Shown piece by piece: positions 1-8,741 of a stretch of 64,000 bases of DNA. Made by a program: the position numbers and the translations under genes. Where the stretch lies: assembly GCA_022793675.1 (NCBI GenBank), contig JAAWDH010000044.1:1-64000 (forward strand). The letters run 5' to 3'. The DNA comes from Oscillospiraceae bacterium. Lineage in GTDB: Bacteria > Bacillota > Clostridia > Oscillospirales > Ruminococcaceae. How positions within the stretch are numbered: position 1 is the first letter of the stretch; every line of letters begins with the position of its first letter. Under the pieces are notes generated by a model. It was given only the letters and a program-made list of their open reading frames with translations, ran no database searches and had not been told where the DNA came from.

Positions 1-439
1 GATATTTTGTCAAACGCCCCGAAGGAAAACTGCGTCCTTGCCGAACTGTTCCGTTATCCGGGACTGTTCGCCTTTTTGACACATTTTCCGCGGTTTTTTG
101 CTTCGCCTGACGATTGGTAGGCGGGTGTGTAAAAACTGTTCAGTTCTTATGCGGATAATTACTATATGTATTTTCTCTGACAGCGATAGGGGCAACATTT
201 TACCTTTTCCGCAACATGCATTTTATACTAAAAGTATTATTTATCAGTTTCTCATTCCCCACTAAGAACAAAAACTAGCTTCACAGTCCGATGTTCACTT
301 CCTATAATTCAACACAAATATTGAACATATCTGTCGGAAAGATAGTTGCTCTGTTCGGTGAAACGTCATATAACCTCCTCGTTTTATCCATCCTCACCAA
401 CACTCCTGTCACAAGAAACCGTTTTTATTTATCTGGACA

Positions 440-480
440 GAAAAAACCACCGAACCTTCAACGGATTCGATGGTTTTTTC
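440..480. terminator. bidirectional terminator-like hairpin
   Basis: An inverted repeat of about 16 bp, with one G-T pair and one bulge, surrounds a six-base loop. It has an A-run on the left and a T-run on the right, so it reads as an intrinsic terminator in both directions. It could end transcription coming from plsY or from a gene left of the window. Confidence 0.6.
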
Positions 481-574
481 AAAACTATTGGTATTACACG
501 GTGAGTTTATACATATTTTGCAGCTCTTTTCTGCCAAATCGTTATTTGCTAAAATGTTGTATATTCAAAGGAAA

Positions 575-588
575 ATTTTCCGGGAAAT
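575..588. promoter_or_regulatory. candidate Noc-binding site
   Basis: ATTTTCCGGGAAAT differs at one position from the Bacillus subtilis Noc consensus ATTTCCCGGGAAAT. The identical 14-mer recurs at 39575-39588, and a Noc-family gene is at 58.9 kb. Binding is inferred from the match. Confidence 0.5.
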
Positions 589-649
589 ATTTTGGCATCT
601 TGTTCGATTTTATATCTTAGGGAGTCAGAAATGAACAGCATCGTTTTTG

Positions 650-1300
650 TCACTTTTTCTGTCCAAACCTATTCTCTGTCCCGTTCAGTAGCCGCCTAAT
701 ATTCCCGCGGTGCATCCAGATAACCATCCCGCCGACTACAACCGCTGAAAGCACATCCCACAATAAATAAGGCGTTTTCACCAAAAGCCCATACAGCAGC
801 GTCAGCACCGGAAAAGCCGCCGCCACTGTAATCGACCCGATAGATACCGTTTTGGTGCAGGCCACTACAATCAAAAAGATAGCCAACAGCGCCAACAGCA
901 CCGGTGGATTCAGCGCCAAAATTACCCCTGCCGACACCAAAATCCCTTTCCCGCCCTTAAACTTGTAAAATACAGGGAAACAATGCCCTAACAGCACCAG
1001 CAGCGCAATGATATAATTCAGATAAAAGGGCATCTCCCGCCTGCTGAGCAGCCACACCATCAAACGCCCCAGCCAGACCGCAACCAGACCTTTGCTGAAA
1101 TCCCCCAGCGTCACCAGCGCAGCCGGCCCTTTCCCCAGCGTCCGCAGCACATTGGTCATACCAGCATTGCCGCTGCCGAAATCGCGGATGTCCTTGCGGG
1201 CAAACAGCTTCGTAACGATAATAGCGAAGTTAACGCTGCCGATCAGATAGGCCAGTGCCGCCGCCAGAATGATAGACAAGATGTAGAGAAAATTTCCCAT
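650..1300 (-). CDS. plsY: glycerol-3-phosphate acyltransferase PlsY
   Basis: Transfers the acyl group of acyl-phosphate to sn-glycerol-3-phosphate at the membrane, making lysophosphatidic acid, the first step of phospholipid synthesis. The 216-residue protein has the usual length and several hydrophobic helices. The family motifs are visible: GSGNAGMTN at residues 42-50 and the GHCFPVFYKFKGGKG block at about 105-119. It is the last gene of a minus-strand operon and starts 27 bp after der, with a GGAG-type ribosome site. Proximity of plsY to der is common in Clostridia. Confidence 0.97.
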   Translation of the reverse strand: MGNFLYILSIILAAALAYLIGSVNFAIIVTKLFARKDIRDFGSGNAGMTNVLRTLGKGPAALVTLGDFSKGLVAVWLGRLMVWLLSRREMPFYLNYIIALLVLLGHCFPVFYKFKGGKGILVSAGVILALNPPVLLALLAIFLIVVACTKTVSIGSITVAAAFPVLTLLYGLLVKTPYLLWDVLSAVVVGGMVIWMHRGNIRRLLNGTENRFGQKK

Positions 1301-1327
1301 AGGTTTGTTTCTCCTTTCAGTTAGGTG

Positions 1328-2659
1328 TCAGCTGTCATTCCGATCCCGCTCCCGGATAATAAAGCGTATCGGCGTCCCTTCCAGGTCAAATGCTTCGCGG
1401 ATCTGGTTTTCGAGGTAGCGCTGATAGGAATAATGGAACAGGTCGCGGCGGTTGACAAAGGTCACAAAGGTAGGCGGACGGGTGGTTGCTTGGGTCATAT
1501 AATACACCTTCAGGCGCTTGCCTTTATCCGACGGCGGCTGCACCCGGGCGGTCGCATAGCTTAACAGGTCGTTAAGGGTGCCTGTCGTGGCCCGGAAGCC
1601 GTTATGGTCATAGACCTCCTTAACCATCTCGTAAAGCCGTGTCACCCGCTGGCCAGTCAAAGCGGAGATAAAGACAAAGGGGACATAGCTCATAAAACTG
1701 AAATCTATTTTCAGCTTATCGGTAAATTCTTTCATGGTGCGGTCGGTTTTATTTTCGATTGCATCCCACTTGTTTATTGCCACAATGCAGCCCTTCCCCT
1801 GCTCATGGGCATAGCCCGCCACCTTGCTGTCCTGCTCTGTAAAGCCGACCGTAGCGTCAATGACGATGATGGCGACATCCGCCCGATCTACCGCCATAAA
1901 GGCCCGCAGGACGCTGTAGCGCTCGATATCCTCCAGCACCTTGGACTTGCGCCGGATACCGGCGGTATCAATGAACAGGAAACGGCCGTATTCATTCTCC
2001 ACCGGCAGGTCTACGGCATCCCGGGTGGTGCCGGCGATATCTGAAACGATGACCCGTTCCTCGCCGGCCATCCGGTTGATCAGCGATGATTTCCCTACGT
2101 TAGGCTTGCCGATGACCGCCACACGGATCAGACCTTCGTCCTTTTGCTCTTCCTCGTCTTCGGGGAAATAGGCCATCACTTCATCCAGCAAATCGCCCGT
2201 ACCATGGCCATGGACCGACGATACAGCGATTGGGTCGCCTAGCCCGAGATTATAAAATTCATAAAATTCTGATGGCACGTCGCCAATGCCGTCCACCTTA
2301 TTCACGCAAAGCGCTACCGGCTTGCCGCTTTTAAGCAGCATTGCCGCCACCTCTTCATCAGTGGCTGTAACCCCTTCCCGGATATTGGTCACTAAAATAA
2401 TGACTTGGGCACTGCGGATTGCTATTTCAGCCTGGCGGCGCATCTGGGCCAGGATCACATCATCGGAGTGGGGCTCGATGCCGCCGGTATCCACCAGCAT
2501 AAAGCTCCGCCCCCGCCATTCGCACTCGGCATAAATCCGGTCTCGGGTCACGCCGGGCGTATCTTCCACAATAGAAAGCCGCTGGCCAATCAGTTTATTG
2601 AACAGCGTGGACTTGCCCACATTAGGCCTGCCCACTACCGCGACAATAGGTTTTGACAT
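1328..2659 (-). CDS. der: ribosome assembly GTPase Der (EngA)
   Basis: Tandem-domain GTPase needed for maturation of the 50S ribosomal subunit. The first P-loop (GRPNVGKS) is at residues 10-17 and the second (GKPNVGKS) at 184-191. DTPG and DTAG G3 motifs and NKVD/NKWD G4 motifs follow each, and a KH-like domain fills the C-terminal third. The start chosen is the ATG of MSKPIVAVVG, preceded by GAGG at suitable spacing; an upstream in-frame extension would overlap the preceding gene. The length, 443 residues, is typical. It lies 7 bp after the SUFU-domain gene and before plsY, so co-transcription is very likely. Confidence 0.97.
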   Translation of the reverse strand: MSKPIVAVVGRPNVGKSTLFNKLIGQRLSIVEDTPGVTRDRIYAECEWRGRSFMLVDTGGIEPHSDDVILAQMRRQAEIAIRSAQVIILVTNIREGVTATDEEVAAMLLKSGKPVALCVNKVDGIGDVPSEFYEFYNLGLGDPIAVSSVHGHGTGDLLDEVMAYFPEDEEEQKDEGLIRVAVIGKPNVGKSSLINRMAGEERVIVSDIAGTTRDAVDLPVENEYGRFLFIDTAGIRRKSKVLEDIERYSVLRAFMAVDRADVAIIVIDATVGFTEQDSKVAGYAHEQGKGCIVAINKWDAIENKTDRTMKEFTDKLKIDFSFMSYVPFVFISALTGQRVTRLYEMVKEVYDHNGFRATTGTLNDLLSYATARVQPPSDKGKRLKVYYMTQATTRPPTFVTFVNRRDLFHYSYQRYLENQIREAFDLEGTPIRFIIRERDRNDS

Positions 2660-2666
2660 AAATACC

Positions 2667-3809
2667 TCACATTCTGTTTTTATTGAACAGCTTCCCCAAC
2701 ATATTGCCCAGCTTGCCGCCGGACAGCTGGCGGATAACCCCTTTGGGCCTGCCGTCAAAAATGGTCACGCCCTGGTCAAAAGGCATTCCAAAAATCTTTT
2801 CCATGTTATATTGCAGCAGAAAGTCATATTCCTGCTGGTTTACCGGCACCAGCCATAACAGATTCACCCGCTCGCCGAACGCCGGCTGATAATCCGGCCC
2901 GTTCCCTGGCCCCAACAGATTGGCGTTCAGCAGCCACACCGCTGGAAAGCCGGCTATACCGTGGTTTGTGACGGTATGGCCATGCCCTAGAGAGGTAATC
3001 TGCCGCCAAGGGATACTGCCCAGCCCTGCAATCTGTTCCAGCATAGGCATGAAGACTTCCTCTTGTTCCTTTTTACAGGCAAATCCCAGCTCAATCCGGG
3101 AAAAATCCGGCGTTTTTTCCTGATAGAAGCTTTCTACCATCGGCTGGCGCAGCAAGCTCATCCCCAGGGTAAGGCCGTAAAGCACGCCGTCTTTCTCGCC
3201 GGTAACCAGCGCCCGGGGCGGGAACTGCCCGCCGTCAATCGCATAATATTTGTCATAGCTGCCCAGGAAATTTTCAATGCTGTCCAGCCCGCTCTGCTGG
3301 AATTCCGGCCAGAAGTCCCCTTCCATTTTAGCCCAAAACGCCCTTCCCTGCCTGACGATCCCTTCCAGCCGCTCCTTTGCTGGACCCAGCTCAGCGCCGA
3401 AAGGCGTCGAGCCTTTGATAAAGCGGCTGAAGCCCGGCACCTGCTCGTTGGACCATTCGGGGATAAACGCCAGCAGCTCGCCCCGCCATAAAAGCCCCGC
3501 GCCGCTGCCCTCCATTGTCCAGACAATTTCCAGCTCCTCCGGCGCAAAAGATAGGCCGTCTTCGCTGTGGGTTACGGCGCTGTAGCGGAGCATCGGCGGG
3601 CTGCCGTCGTTATGGAGCTGCCATTCCTCCAGCGAAACGGCTTCTGTTTTAGGCGCTGTGTTGCTGACAAAACAAGCGTGGAGCCTTGCCTGCTCGGTAT
3701 CCGGATGCACCCACAGGTAAAAATAGCAGGTGCGGCCATCCTGTTCGGCCAAAGCCTGGATATCGCAGCAGGGCGACCAGGATTCAATCAAAACTTTGCG
3801 TTCTTCCAT
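2667..3809 (-). CDS. suppressor-of-fused (SUFU) domain protein
   Basis: A 380-residue soluble protein. The C-terminal half carries the bacterial SUFU pattern, most clearly the run around LLWLVPVNQQEYDFLL, where the family has a conserved W-x-x-P-[IV]-x-x-x-E-[HY] block. Bacterial SUFU domains are known mostly from proteins proposed as immunity factors to secreted toxins, and from orphan genes of unknown role. It sits between the DUF512 gene and der with very short gaps, so it belongs to the operon, yet has no evident link to ribosome assembly. No toxin gene is adjacent. Domain assignment is fairly sure, function unknown. Confidence 0.75.
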   Translation of the reverse strand: MEERKVLIESWSPCCDIQALAEQDGRTCYFYLWVHPDTEQARLHACFVSNTAPKTEAVSLEEWQLHNDGSPPMLRYSAVTHSEDGLSFAPEELEIVWTMEGSGAGLLWRGELLAFIPEWSNEQVPGFSRFIKGSTPFGAELGPAKERLEGIVRQGRAFWAKMEGDFWPEFQQSGLDSIENFLGSYDKYYAIDGGQFPPRALVTGEKDGVLYGLTLGMSLLRQPMVESFYQEKTPDFSRIELGFACKKEQEEVFMPMLEQIAGLGSIPWRQITSLGHGHTVTNHGIAGFPAVWLLNANLLGPGNGPDYQPAFGERVNLLWLVPVNQQEYDFLLQYNMEKIFGMPFDQGVTIFDGRPKGVIRQLSGGKLGNMLGKLFNKNRM

Positions 3810-3838
3810 AACGGGTACCTCCTTATTTTGATCGGCTG

Positions 3839-5149
3839 TCAGCAGTTTTCCAGCATGGCCTCCAGCAGCGCATAGCCATCCCCAGCAGGGACCGCCCGCA
3901 CCGGCGCACCCAGCGCTTCCTCCACTTCTGGCAGTGTGACATCGTCCAGGAAGACGTCTTCGTGAAAGCGGAGCATTACGTCTGGGATCAGCAGGACGTT
4001 CCCCAGTTCCCGGCCTTTCAGCTGGGCAATCAAATCCCTTCCGGTGACCAGCCCGGCCACTGTGATATTCTCTCCGAAAAAGTCATTGCGGACAGCATAA
4101 ACCCTACACTTTAGATTATGCCATTTTTTAGCCGTTTCGTCAACCAGTTGCTGTAAAAAAGGCGCCGCAGCTACGCCGGTAGCGATAGAAAGGCGGCCTT
4201 CCCGGCCGTCCGCCTCAAAATCCCCAAGAGCCTCCATAAACTGCTGCTTCTGCAGCGCCAGCATCCCGACGCCGTTTTCCAGCTGGTTGAATTCGCCATA
4301 AAAAGCGGCGGGCGGGATTGGGCGTTCCGCTTTGATATAGAATTCATCCGCCGCATAAAAGAGGCGTTCGCCCGTCCGCGCTTCTTCCCGGTCGCCAAAG
4401 GAGTCGATCAAGTCAATCGCAGCTGCGGCCTCCCCTCTGGTATAAGGCCGCAGCGGGAAAAGTCCTTCCCGGTAACGGGTAAGCCCTACCGGCACGCAGG
4501 AGACTGTTTTCAGCGCCGGCGTCAGTTTGGAGAGATCCTCAAGGCTCCTTCGCAGTTCCTCGCCGTCGTTGATCCCCGGGCAGAGCACCAGCTGGGCGTT
4601 CATCGCAATCCCCGCTTCAGCAAAACGCACCATCACCTTCAGCGCTTCGCCGGCAAAGCGGTTGTTCATCATCTGGCAGCGCAGCGCCGGATTGGTAGTC
4701 TGCACCGAAATATTGATGGGGGAGATTTTCATGTCGATGGTCCGCTGAATGTCATGTTCAGAAAGGTTTGTCAGGGTAATATAATTTCCATATAGGAAGC
4801 TCAGCCGGGCGTCGTCGTCCTTAAAATACAGGCTCTCCCGCATCCCCGGCGGCATCTGGTCGATAAAACAGAAAATGCACTTGTTGCGGCAGGAACGCTG
4901 TTTGTCCATCAGATAGCTGTCAAACAAAAGCCCAAGGTCGTCGTACTCCCCCTTGCGCACCGCCGCCGTCCGCGGCGCGCCGTTAACGTCCAGCACCCTT
5001 AGTTCCAGCTGCTGCTCCAGCATATAAAAGCGGTAATCCAGTACGTCGGCGATTCCCTTCCCGTTGATTGAGACCAGCGTCTCGCCGGCCTTCAGCCCCG
5101 CCTTATCGGCTGGGCTGCCCTTTTCCACACCGCTGATCCTCACGGCCAT
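3839..5149 (-). CDS. DUF512 family PDZ / radical SAM protein
   Basis: 436 residues. An N-terminal PDZ-like segment (residues 1 to about 60, with GSPADKAGLKAGE) is followed by a radical-SAM-type cysteine cluster C87-x3-C91-x2-C94, then the DUF512 C-terminal region. This arrangement is typical of a conserved Firmicute protein, almost always encoded next to der. Its reaction is not established; the cluster predicts a 4Fe-4S centre and SAM chemistry. It is the first gene of the operon running to plsY. The ATG at 5149 begins directly with the PDZ strand, so the start is well placed. Confidence 0.9.
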   Translation of the reverse strand: MAVRISGVEKGSPADKAGLKAGETLVSINGKGIADVLDYRFYMLEQQLELRVLDVNGAPRTAAVRKGEYDDLGLLFDSYLMDKQRSCRNKCIFCFIDQMPPGMRESLYFKDDDARLSFLYGNYITLTNLSEHDIQRTIDMKISPINISVQTTNPALRCQMMNNRFAGEALKVMVRFAEAGIAMNAQLVLCPGINDGEELRRSLEDLSKLTPALKTVSCVPVGLTRYREGLFPLRPYTRGEAAAAIDLIDSFGDREEARTGERLFYAADEFYIKAERPIPPAAFYGEFNQLENGVGMLALQKQQFMEALGDFEADGREGRLSIATGVAAAPFLQQLVDETAKKWHNLKCRVYAVRNDFFGENITVAGLVTGRDLIAQLKGRELGNVLLIPDVMLRFHEDVFLDDVTLPEVEEALGAPVRAVPAGDGYALLEAMLENC

Positions 5150-5176
5150 AGCCTTGCGCCCTCCTTCGGAAAATCC

Positions 5177-5219
5177 TAAAAAAATGACCCGATAAAGCGG
5201 GAAGCCTTATCGGGTTTCT
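5177..5219 (-). terminator. intrinsic terminator after rpmF
   Basis: Eleven-base arms (CCCGATAAGGC and its partner, one mismatch) around a five-base loop are followed on the minus strand by a T-rich tract. It lies about 20 bp beyond the rpmF stop and separates yceD-rpmF from the DUF512 operon. Confidence 0.85.
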
Positions 5220-5237
5220 ATTTACAGGTTTTAAAGG

Positions 5238-5420
5238 TCAGACGTCCTTGCGGATGACCTGAACGCCTTTATAGTAACCGCAATTTCCGCAGACCTTGTG
5301 CGGTGCTTTCAGCTCGCCGCAGTTGGGGCACTTGGAAAAACCGGGCATCGGAAGCTTCCAGACGTTAGAACGCCTTTTATCTCTGCGCGCCGGGGATACT
5401 TTTCTCTTGGGAACTGCCAT
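5238..5420 (-). CDS. rpmF: 50S ribosomal protein L32
   Basis: Sixty-residue basic protein of the large ribosomal subunit. It has the L32 N-terminus (MAVPKRKVS) and a four-cysteine zinc ribbon with Cys31, Cys34, Cys44 and Cys47, so this is the zinc-binding form. It follows the YceD-family gene by 36 bp, the near-universal bacterial pairing, with a good AGGAGG ribosome site, and is closed by a clear intrinsic terminator. Confidence 0.98.
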   Translation of the reverse strand: MAVPKRKVSPARRDKRRSNVWKLPMPGFSKCPNCGELKAPHKVCGNCGYYKGVQVIRKDV

Positions 5421-5456
5421 GTTCGCACCTCCTTGATAATGCTTTAAGGGATTGTG

Positions 5457-5945
5457 TCAGGAGAACATCTCGCTTAAGACTTCCCATCTTGGGTCGATGC
5501 TCTGCTCTCTGCATTGACAGCTGTCAAAATTCAAATTCTTCCCGCATTGGGGACAAAGGCCCTTACAGTCTTCCCGGCACAGAACTTTGGTAGGCAGTTC
5601 CAGCAGGAAATCGGTGCGGACCAGCTCATCCAGATCCAAAACCCCTTCTGCACAGACGACATACTCGCCGTCGGTGTTGGCCTCCTGCACCAGGATATGC
5701 TCAAAGGAGGCACAGGTCTCTCGATCAAACCGCTCCAAACAGCGATCACAGCATAGGCTCAGGACAGATTTCACATCAAAAACGAACCTCACCACACCGG
5801 CCCGGTTTTCGATCTGCCCAGTCACCCGTACTGGTTTCTGGAAGGGGGTTTGCCCGTACAGTGCTTCTTTTGAAAAATCAAGGGAAAGGTCAATCGCCCG
5901 CTTTTCCCCGACAATATCAAAAAGCTGTTTCAGATCCATCTTCAT
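5457..5945 (-). CDS. yceD: YceD (DUF177) family protein
   Basis: 162 residues. DUF177 proteins are co-transcribed with rpmF across bacteria and are implicated in 23S rRNA or large-subunit maturation; the mechanism is not settled. Paired cysteines (CCDRC near the middle, then a C-x3-C, C-x2-C and C-x-C series near the end) suggest a metal-binding site. The first ATG lies 5 bases after GAGGTG, and a full consensus promoter is just upstream. Confidence 0.9.
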   Translation of the reverse strand: MKMDLKQLFDIVGEKRAIDLSLDFSKEALYGQTPFQKPVRVTGQIENRAGVVRFVFDVKSVLSLCCDRCLERFDRETCASFEHILVQEANTDGEYVVCAEGVLDLDELVRTDFLLELPTKVLCREDCKGLCPQCGKNLNFDSCQCREQSIDPRWEVLSEMFS

Positions 5946-5973
5946 CTCGACACCTCATAATGCCACAAAAATA

Positions 5974-6003
5974 ATTATAATATACATAGGCAGGTTTTGT
6001 CAA
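5974..6003 (-). promoter_or_regulatory. promoter of yceD-rpmF
   Basis: TTGACA-N18-TATAAT on the minus strand, both hexamers perfect, about 30 bp upstream of the yceD start codon. This is the only obvious promoter for this ribosomal-protein operon. Confidence 0.85.
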
Positions 6004-6169
6004 CTGTAAAATCCAACTTTTTCAGGAAATTTTCTACTGATTTTCGGTGTTTCTGCTGGATTTGCGGCTTCGCTCATAAAAGCGCTCTCTTTTCGGAAAA
6101 GTGTTCCTACATTAATGCTAAGGGTGTAAAAACAGCAATTACGCTTGAAATGCCAGTGAATCCCTACTT

Positions 6170-7024
6170 TTAAGTATTATATTTCAGCAAATCACCTTTT
6201 ACCTGTTTCATATAGTCCTCTATACCTTTTTCTTCTGACTCATCATATGTAAACTCCAATTTTGCGGCAACGATTCTTGCCACATCACCAAACAGGTAAA
6301 GCATATCAAATGCCGCTTTCCACATATTGCTGTAATCTGCATTGGAATATGTGGCCTTAAATCTTTCATATATATTTTCCGGTAAATACCTTTTTAAATA
6401 TTTACCGCATTTCCCCGGGGAAACCTTAAAGTCATGACTTATGCCCACATACCACTCCAGCATAAGAATAAGCATGTCTCTGACATAATGATTCATCATT
6501 TCCATTGCATAGGACAATTCATCCCTAGCGATCCCCTTTGCCACATTGTTCAGGCGCCAGTGGAAGTCACTGCAGCAATCTGCAAATATATGGGCGGATG
6601 GTTTCTTTACATACCAAAAATCCTCCGCAATCTGTATATTGGGAAATGTTCCATCTTTATCCAGTAATAGCAGCATTGGCTCGCCGTCATCAAGATATTT
6701 CTCAGGCGTGACATTTAAATCAATTCTGTTTCCGTCCGGGAATATCATCAGATAAAAATAATTGCCGTCATTATCCGGAGGTATCAATTCCATGCTTTCA
6801 GGTTTTTGCATCAGGGATGGCATCCCGAACTTTTCTTTGATCCATTCCACATTATCCCAAAATGGTGTAACGTCATCCACATAGAAAGCAATGTCAAAAT
6901 CCTGATACACATCCACAGGGCAATCTATATTTGCTCTGGAACCACCCATAGTTACTGCACGGATGCGTTCGTCCTCTTTTGCAATGCTTAATACTAAATC
7001 TATCATTTCTCCCGGTGTCCGCAT
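6170..7024 (-). CDS. aminoglycoside 6-adenylyltransferase (AadE / ANT(6)-like)
   Basis: Predicted to transfer AMP from ATP to the 6-hydroxyl of streptomycin. The nucleotidyltransferase motif is intact: GSRAN at residues 28-32 and the metal-binding DFD aspartates at about 42 and 44. The chosen ATG gives 284 residues, the usual AadE length, with an MRTPGEMIDLVLSIA N-terminus like known members and AGAAGG upstream; an ATG 17 codons earlier has no ribosome site. The gene is clearly more AT-rich than its neighbours, uses many A/T-ending codons and has its own promoter. This suggests acquisition, although chromosomal AadE homologues are common in Clostridia and the true substrate is not certain. 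Confidence 0.85.
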   Translation of the reverse strand: MRTPGEMIDLVLSIAKEDERIRAVTMGGSRANIDCPVDVYQDFDIAFYVDDVTPFWDNVEWIKEKFGMPSLMQKPESMELIPPDNDGNYFYLMIFPDGNRIDLNVTPEKYLDDGEPMLLLLDKDGTFPNIQIAEDFWYVKKPSAHIFADCCSDFHWRLNNVAKGIARDELSYAMEMMNHYVRDMLILMLEWYVGISHDFKVSPGKCGKYLKRYLPENIYERFKATYSNADYSNMWKAAFDMLYLFGDVARIVAAKLEFTYDESEEKGIEDYMKQVKGDLLKYNT

Positions 7025-7166
7025 AATATATACCTTCTGTTCTTTCGTTTTTATTATAAAATCTTTATTTGCCATTTAGGTACGCAAGTCCAAAACGGAA
7101 GTAAAAGATTAAAGAAAGCTCACAGCATTGTGGTTTAATGCAGCCCATTCAGGTAAATGCTTTTTT

Positions 7167-7195
7167 ATCATACCAGAATCCGGGATAAAATGCAA
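7167..7195 (-). promoter_or_regulatory. promoter of the aadE-like gene
   Basis: TTGCAT-N17-TATGAT on the minus strand with a TG-type extended -10 (TGG before the hexamer), about 140 bp upstream of the chosen start codon. Confidence 0.6.
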
Positions 7196-7285
7196 GAGGA
7201 AACGTGAAACTCCACGGGAATTTTCCCCTTTTTACTGTTTGTATTTTTTAAGCTATTCAGACTATGGGTAAAACTCGTGGGATAA

Positions 7286-7365
7286 AGTGGATAAAACCTA
7301 GCCTTTTCCACGCCAAACGAACTAGAACATGGATTTTTTCCACCAATTCCACAGAGTTATCCACA
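7286..7365. other. cluster of DnaA-box-like motifs
   Basis: Five sites in 80 bp: TTATCCACT (minus strand, 7286-7294), TTTTCCACG (7304-7312), TTTTCCACC (7336-7344), AATTCCACA (7345-7353) and a perfect TTATCCACA (7357-7365). The cluster is about 41 kb left of the origin. A DnaA-titrating or regulatory role is inferred from density alone. Confidence 0.5.
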
Positions 7366-7596
7366 TGGTTCTGTCCCCTAGAACCGACTTTCAATTTGCG
7401 AAAAATATGGGATTTTAGTACCTGCTATGCCTGCTGCGCCCAATTTCGGGAATTTTGCCAAATCAACTCGTTTTATTTTTCACTGTCCAAACAAAAAAAT
7501 TCAAAATCACACTCGCTTTTTTGAAAAGGATGTGCTATACTGGAGTTGGGAAAGCGGACAGGTTGAGCCGCCCCATAAAAGAGGAGGTAAATCCCT

Positions 7597-8658
7597 ATGA
7601 GCAAAATCAAAGTAGCTGTTATTGGCTGCGGTACCATCGCCAACAGCGCCCACATCCCTTCCTACATGAACTGCCCCGACGCAGAGATCAAGTATTTCTG
7701 CGACATTATCCCTGAACGCGCCGAAGCGGCTGTCGAAAAGTACGGCTGCGGCACCGCCATCGTTGATTACCACGACGCTTTGAACGACCCCGAAATCGAA
7801 GCGATTTCGGTCTGCACCCCCAACAACGTCCATGCCCAGATCGCCATCGACGGCCTGCGGGCGGGCAAGAATGTCCTCTGCGAAAAACCCGCCGCCCGCA
7901 CCTACGCAGAAGCGCTGGAAATGCAGAAGGCGCAGCATGAGACCGGCAAAGTGCTGAATATCGGCGTCGTCAACCGCTTCAATGACGGCGTCAATGTCAT
8001 CAAGAAGATGATTGCTTCCGGTGAATTGGGTAATATCCATCATGTTTACGTCAGCTTCCGCGCGGTCCGCTCCATCCCTGGCCTGGGCGGCGCTTTCACC
8101 ACCAAAGCCATTGCGGGCGGCGGCGTGCTGATCGACTGGGGCGTCCATTACTTAGATATTGTTATGTATTGCTGCGGCGACCCCAAACCCGTTACCGTCA
8201 CCGGCGAGACCTTCTCCAAGCTGGGCGTGGATATGGAAAATTATGTCTACACCAATATGTGGGCCGGCCCGCCCAAATATGACGGCACCTACGACGTAGA
8301 CGATTCCGTCACCGCGCTGGTCCGCACCGAAGGCCCGGTCATCACCCTCAACGGCGCTTGGGCGCAGAACATCTTCGAAAGCGAGACCTATATCGATTTT
8401 ATGGGCGACAAAGGCGGCATCCGCCTGCAATATGGCAAGGATTTCAAAATGTATACTGCCAAGAACGGCGCGCTGGTAGAGTCCACCCCGACCTATCAGA
8501 CCCATGATATGTTCCAAACTGAGATCAACAGCTTCATCCGCTGCATCCGCACCGGCGAGAAGCTCGCTTCTCACATTGATACTGCTGTTATCACTTCGAT
8601 GCTGATGCAGGGTATCTACGACTCCGCAGAAGCCCATAAGGAAGTCACGCTGGGCTGA
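7597..8658 (+). CDS. Gfo/Idh/MocA family oxidoreductase
   Basis: NAD(P)-dependent oxidoreductase of the glucose-fructose oxidoreductase / inositol dehydrogenase family, acting on a sugar or cyclitol that the sequence does not define. The N-terminal Rossmann fold has the dinucleotide motif GCGTIA at residues 10-15, and the family EKP signature (cofactor/catalytic lysine) is at 96-98. A DWGVHYLDIV block in the C-terminal half matches the position of the usual catalytic His. 353 residues is the normal size. It is a single gene with a strong AGAGGAGG ribosome site and its own terminator. No sugar transporter or second enzyme adjoins it. Confidence 0.9.
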   Translation: MSKIKVAVIGCGTIANSAHIPSYMNCPDAEIKYFCDIIPERAEAAVEKYGCGTAIVDYHDALNDPEIEAISVCTPNNVHAQIAIDGLRAGKNVLCEKPAARTYAEALEMQKAQHETGKVLNIGVVNRFNDGVNVIKKMIASGELGNIHHVYVSFRAVRSIPGLGGAFTTKAIAGGGVLIDWGVHYLDIVMYCCGDPKPVTVTGETFSKLGVDMENYVYTNMWAGPPKYDGTYDVDDSVTALVRTEGPVITLNGAWAQNIFESETYIDFMGDKGGIRLQYGKDFKMYTAKNGALVESTPTYQTHDMFQTEINSFIRCIRTGEKLASHIDTAVITSMLMQGIYDSAEAHKEVTLG

Positions 8659-8676
8659 TTTTCTGCAAAGCTGACG

Positions 8677-8715
8677 AAAAAGCGCACTGTGTCGAAAGGC
8701 ACGGCGCGCTTTTTT
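8677..8715 (+). terminator. terminator after the Gfo/Idh gene
   Basis: A hairpin with AAAAAGCGC on the left and GCGCTTTTTT on the right, imperfect in the upper stem, begins about 18 bp past the stop codon and ends in six Ts. Confidence 0.75.
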
Positions 8716-8741
8716 GGAGTACGAGGAGACGAAGGTACGAA

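Larger units (their letters stand above)
1..649. other. non-coding left edge, no convincing gene
   Basis: AT-rich stretch downstream of plsY (minus strand). Short open frames exist on both strands but have unlikely composition and match nothing I recognise. The definite signals are a terminator-like inverted repeat at 440-480 and a near-perfect Noc box at 575-588. A GAGGAGG motif on the minus strand at about 374-380 precedes an ATG that opens only a 24-codon frame. Confidence 0.6.
7025..7596. other. intergenic region with DnaA-box cluster
   Basis: 571 bp between two divergently transcribed genes with no credible coding sequence. It carries the aadE promoter at 7167-7195 and a run of DnaA-box-like 9-mers at 7286-7365. 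The last 40 bases form the leader of the downstream oxidoreductase, including a GAGGAGG ribosome site. Confidence 0.6.

Noticed and set aside
10..198. 62-codon minus-strand frame with a weak AAAAGG upstream
   Set aside because: No recognisable family and arginine/lysine-rich as expected of chance translation; left as unassigned.
302..380. 24-codon frame after a good GAGGAGG on the minus strand
   Set aside because: Too short to support, and no known small protein recognised.
291..620. 109-codon open frame at the left edge
   Set aside because: No ribosome site, composition unlike protein, and it spans the 440-480 inverted repeat.
6409..6424. ATTTCCCCGGGGAAAC as a third Noc box
   Set aside because: Two extra central bases break the spacing, and it is inside the aadE-like coding sequence.
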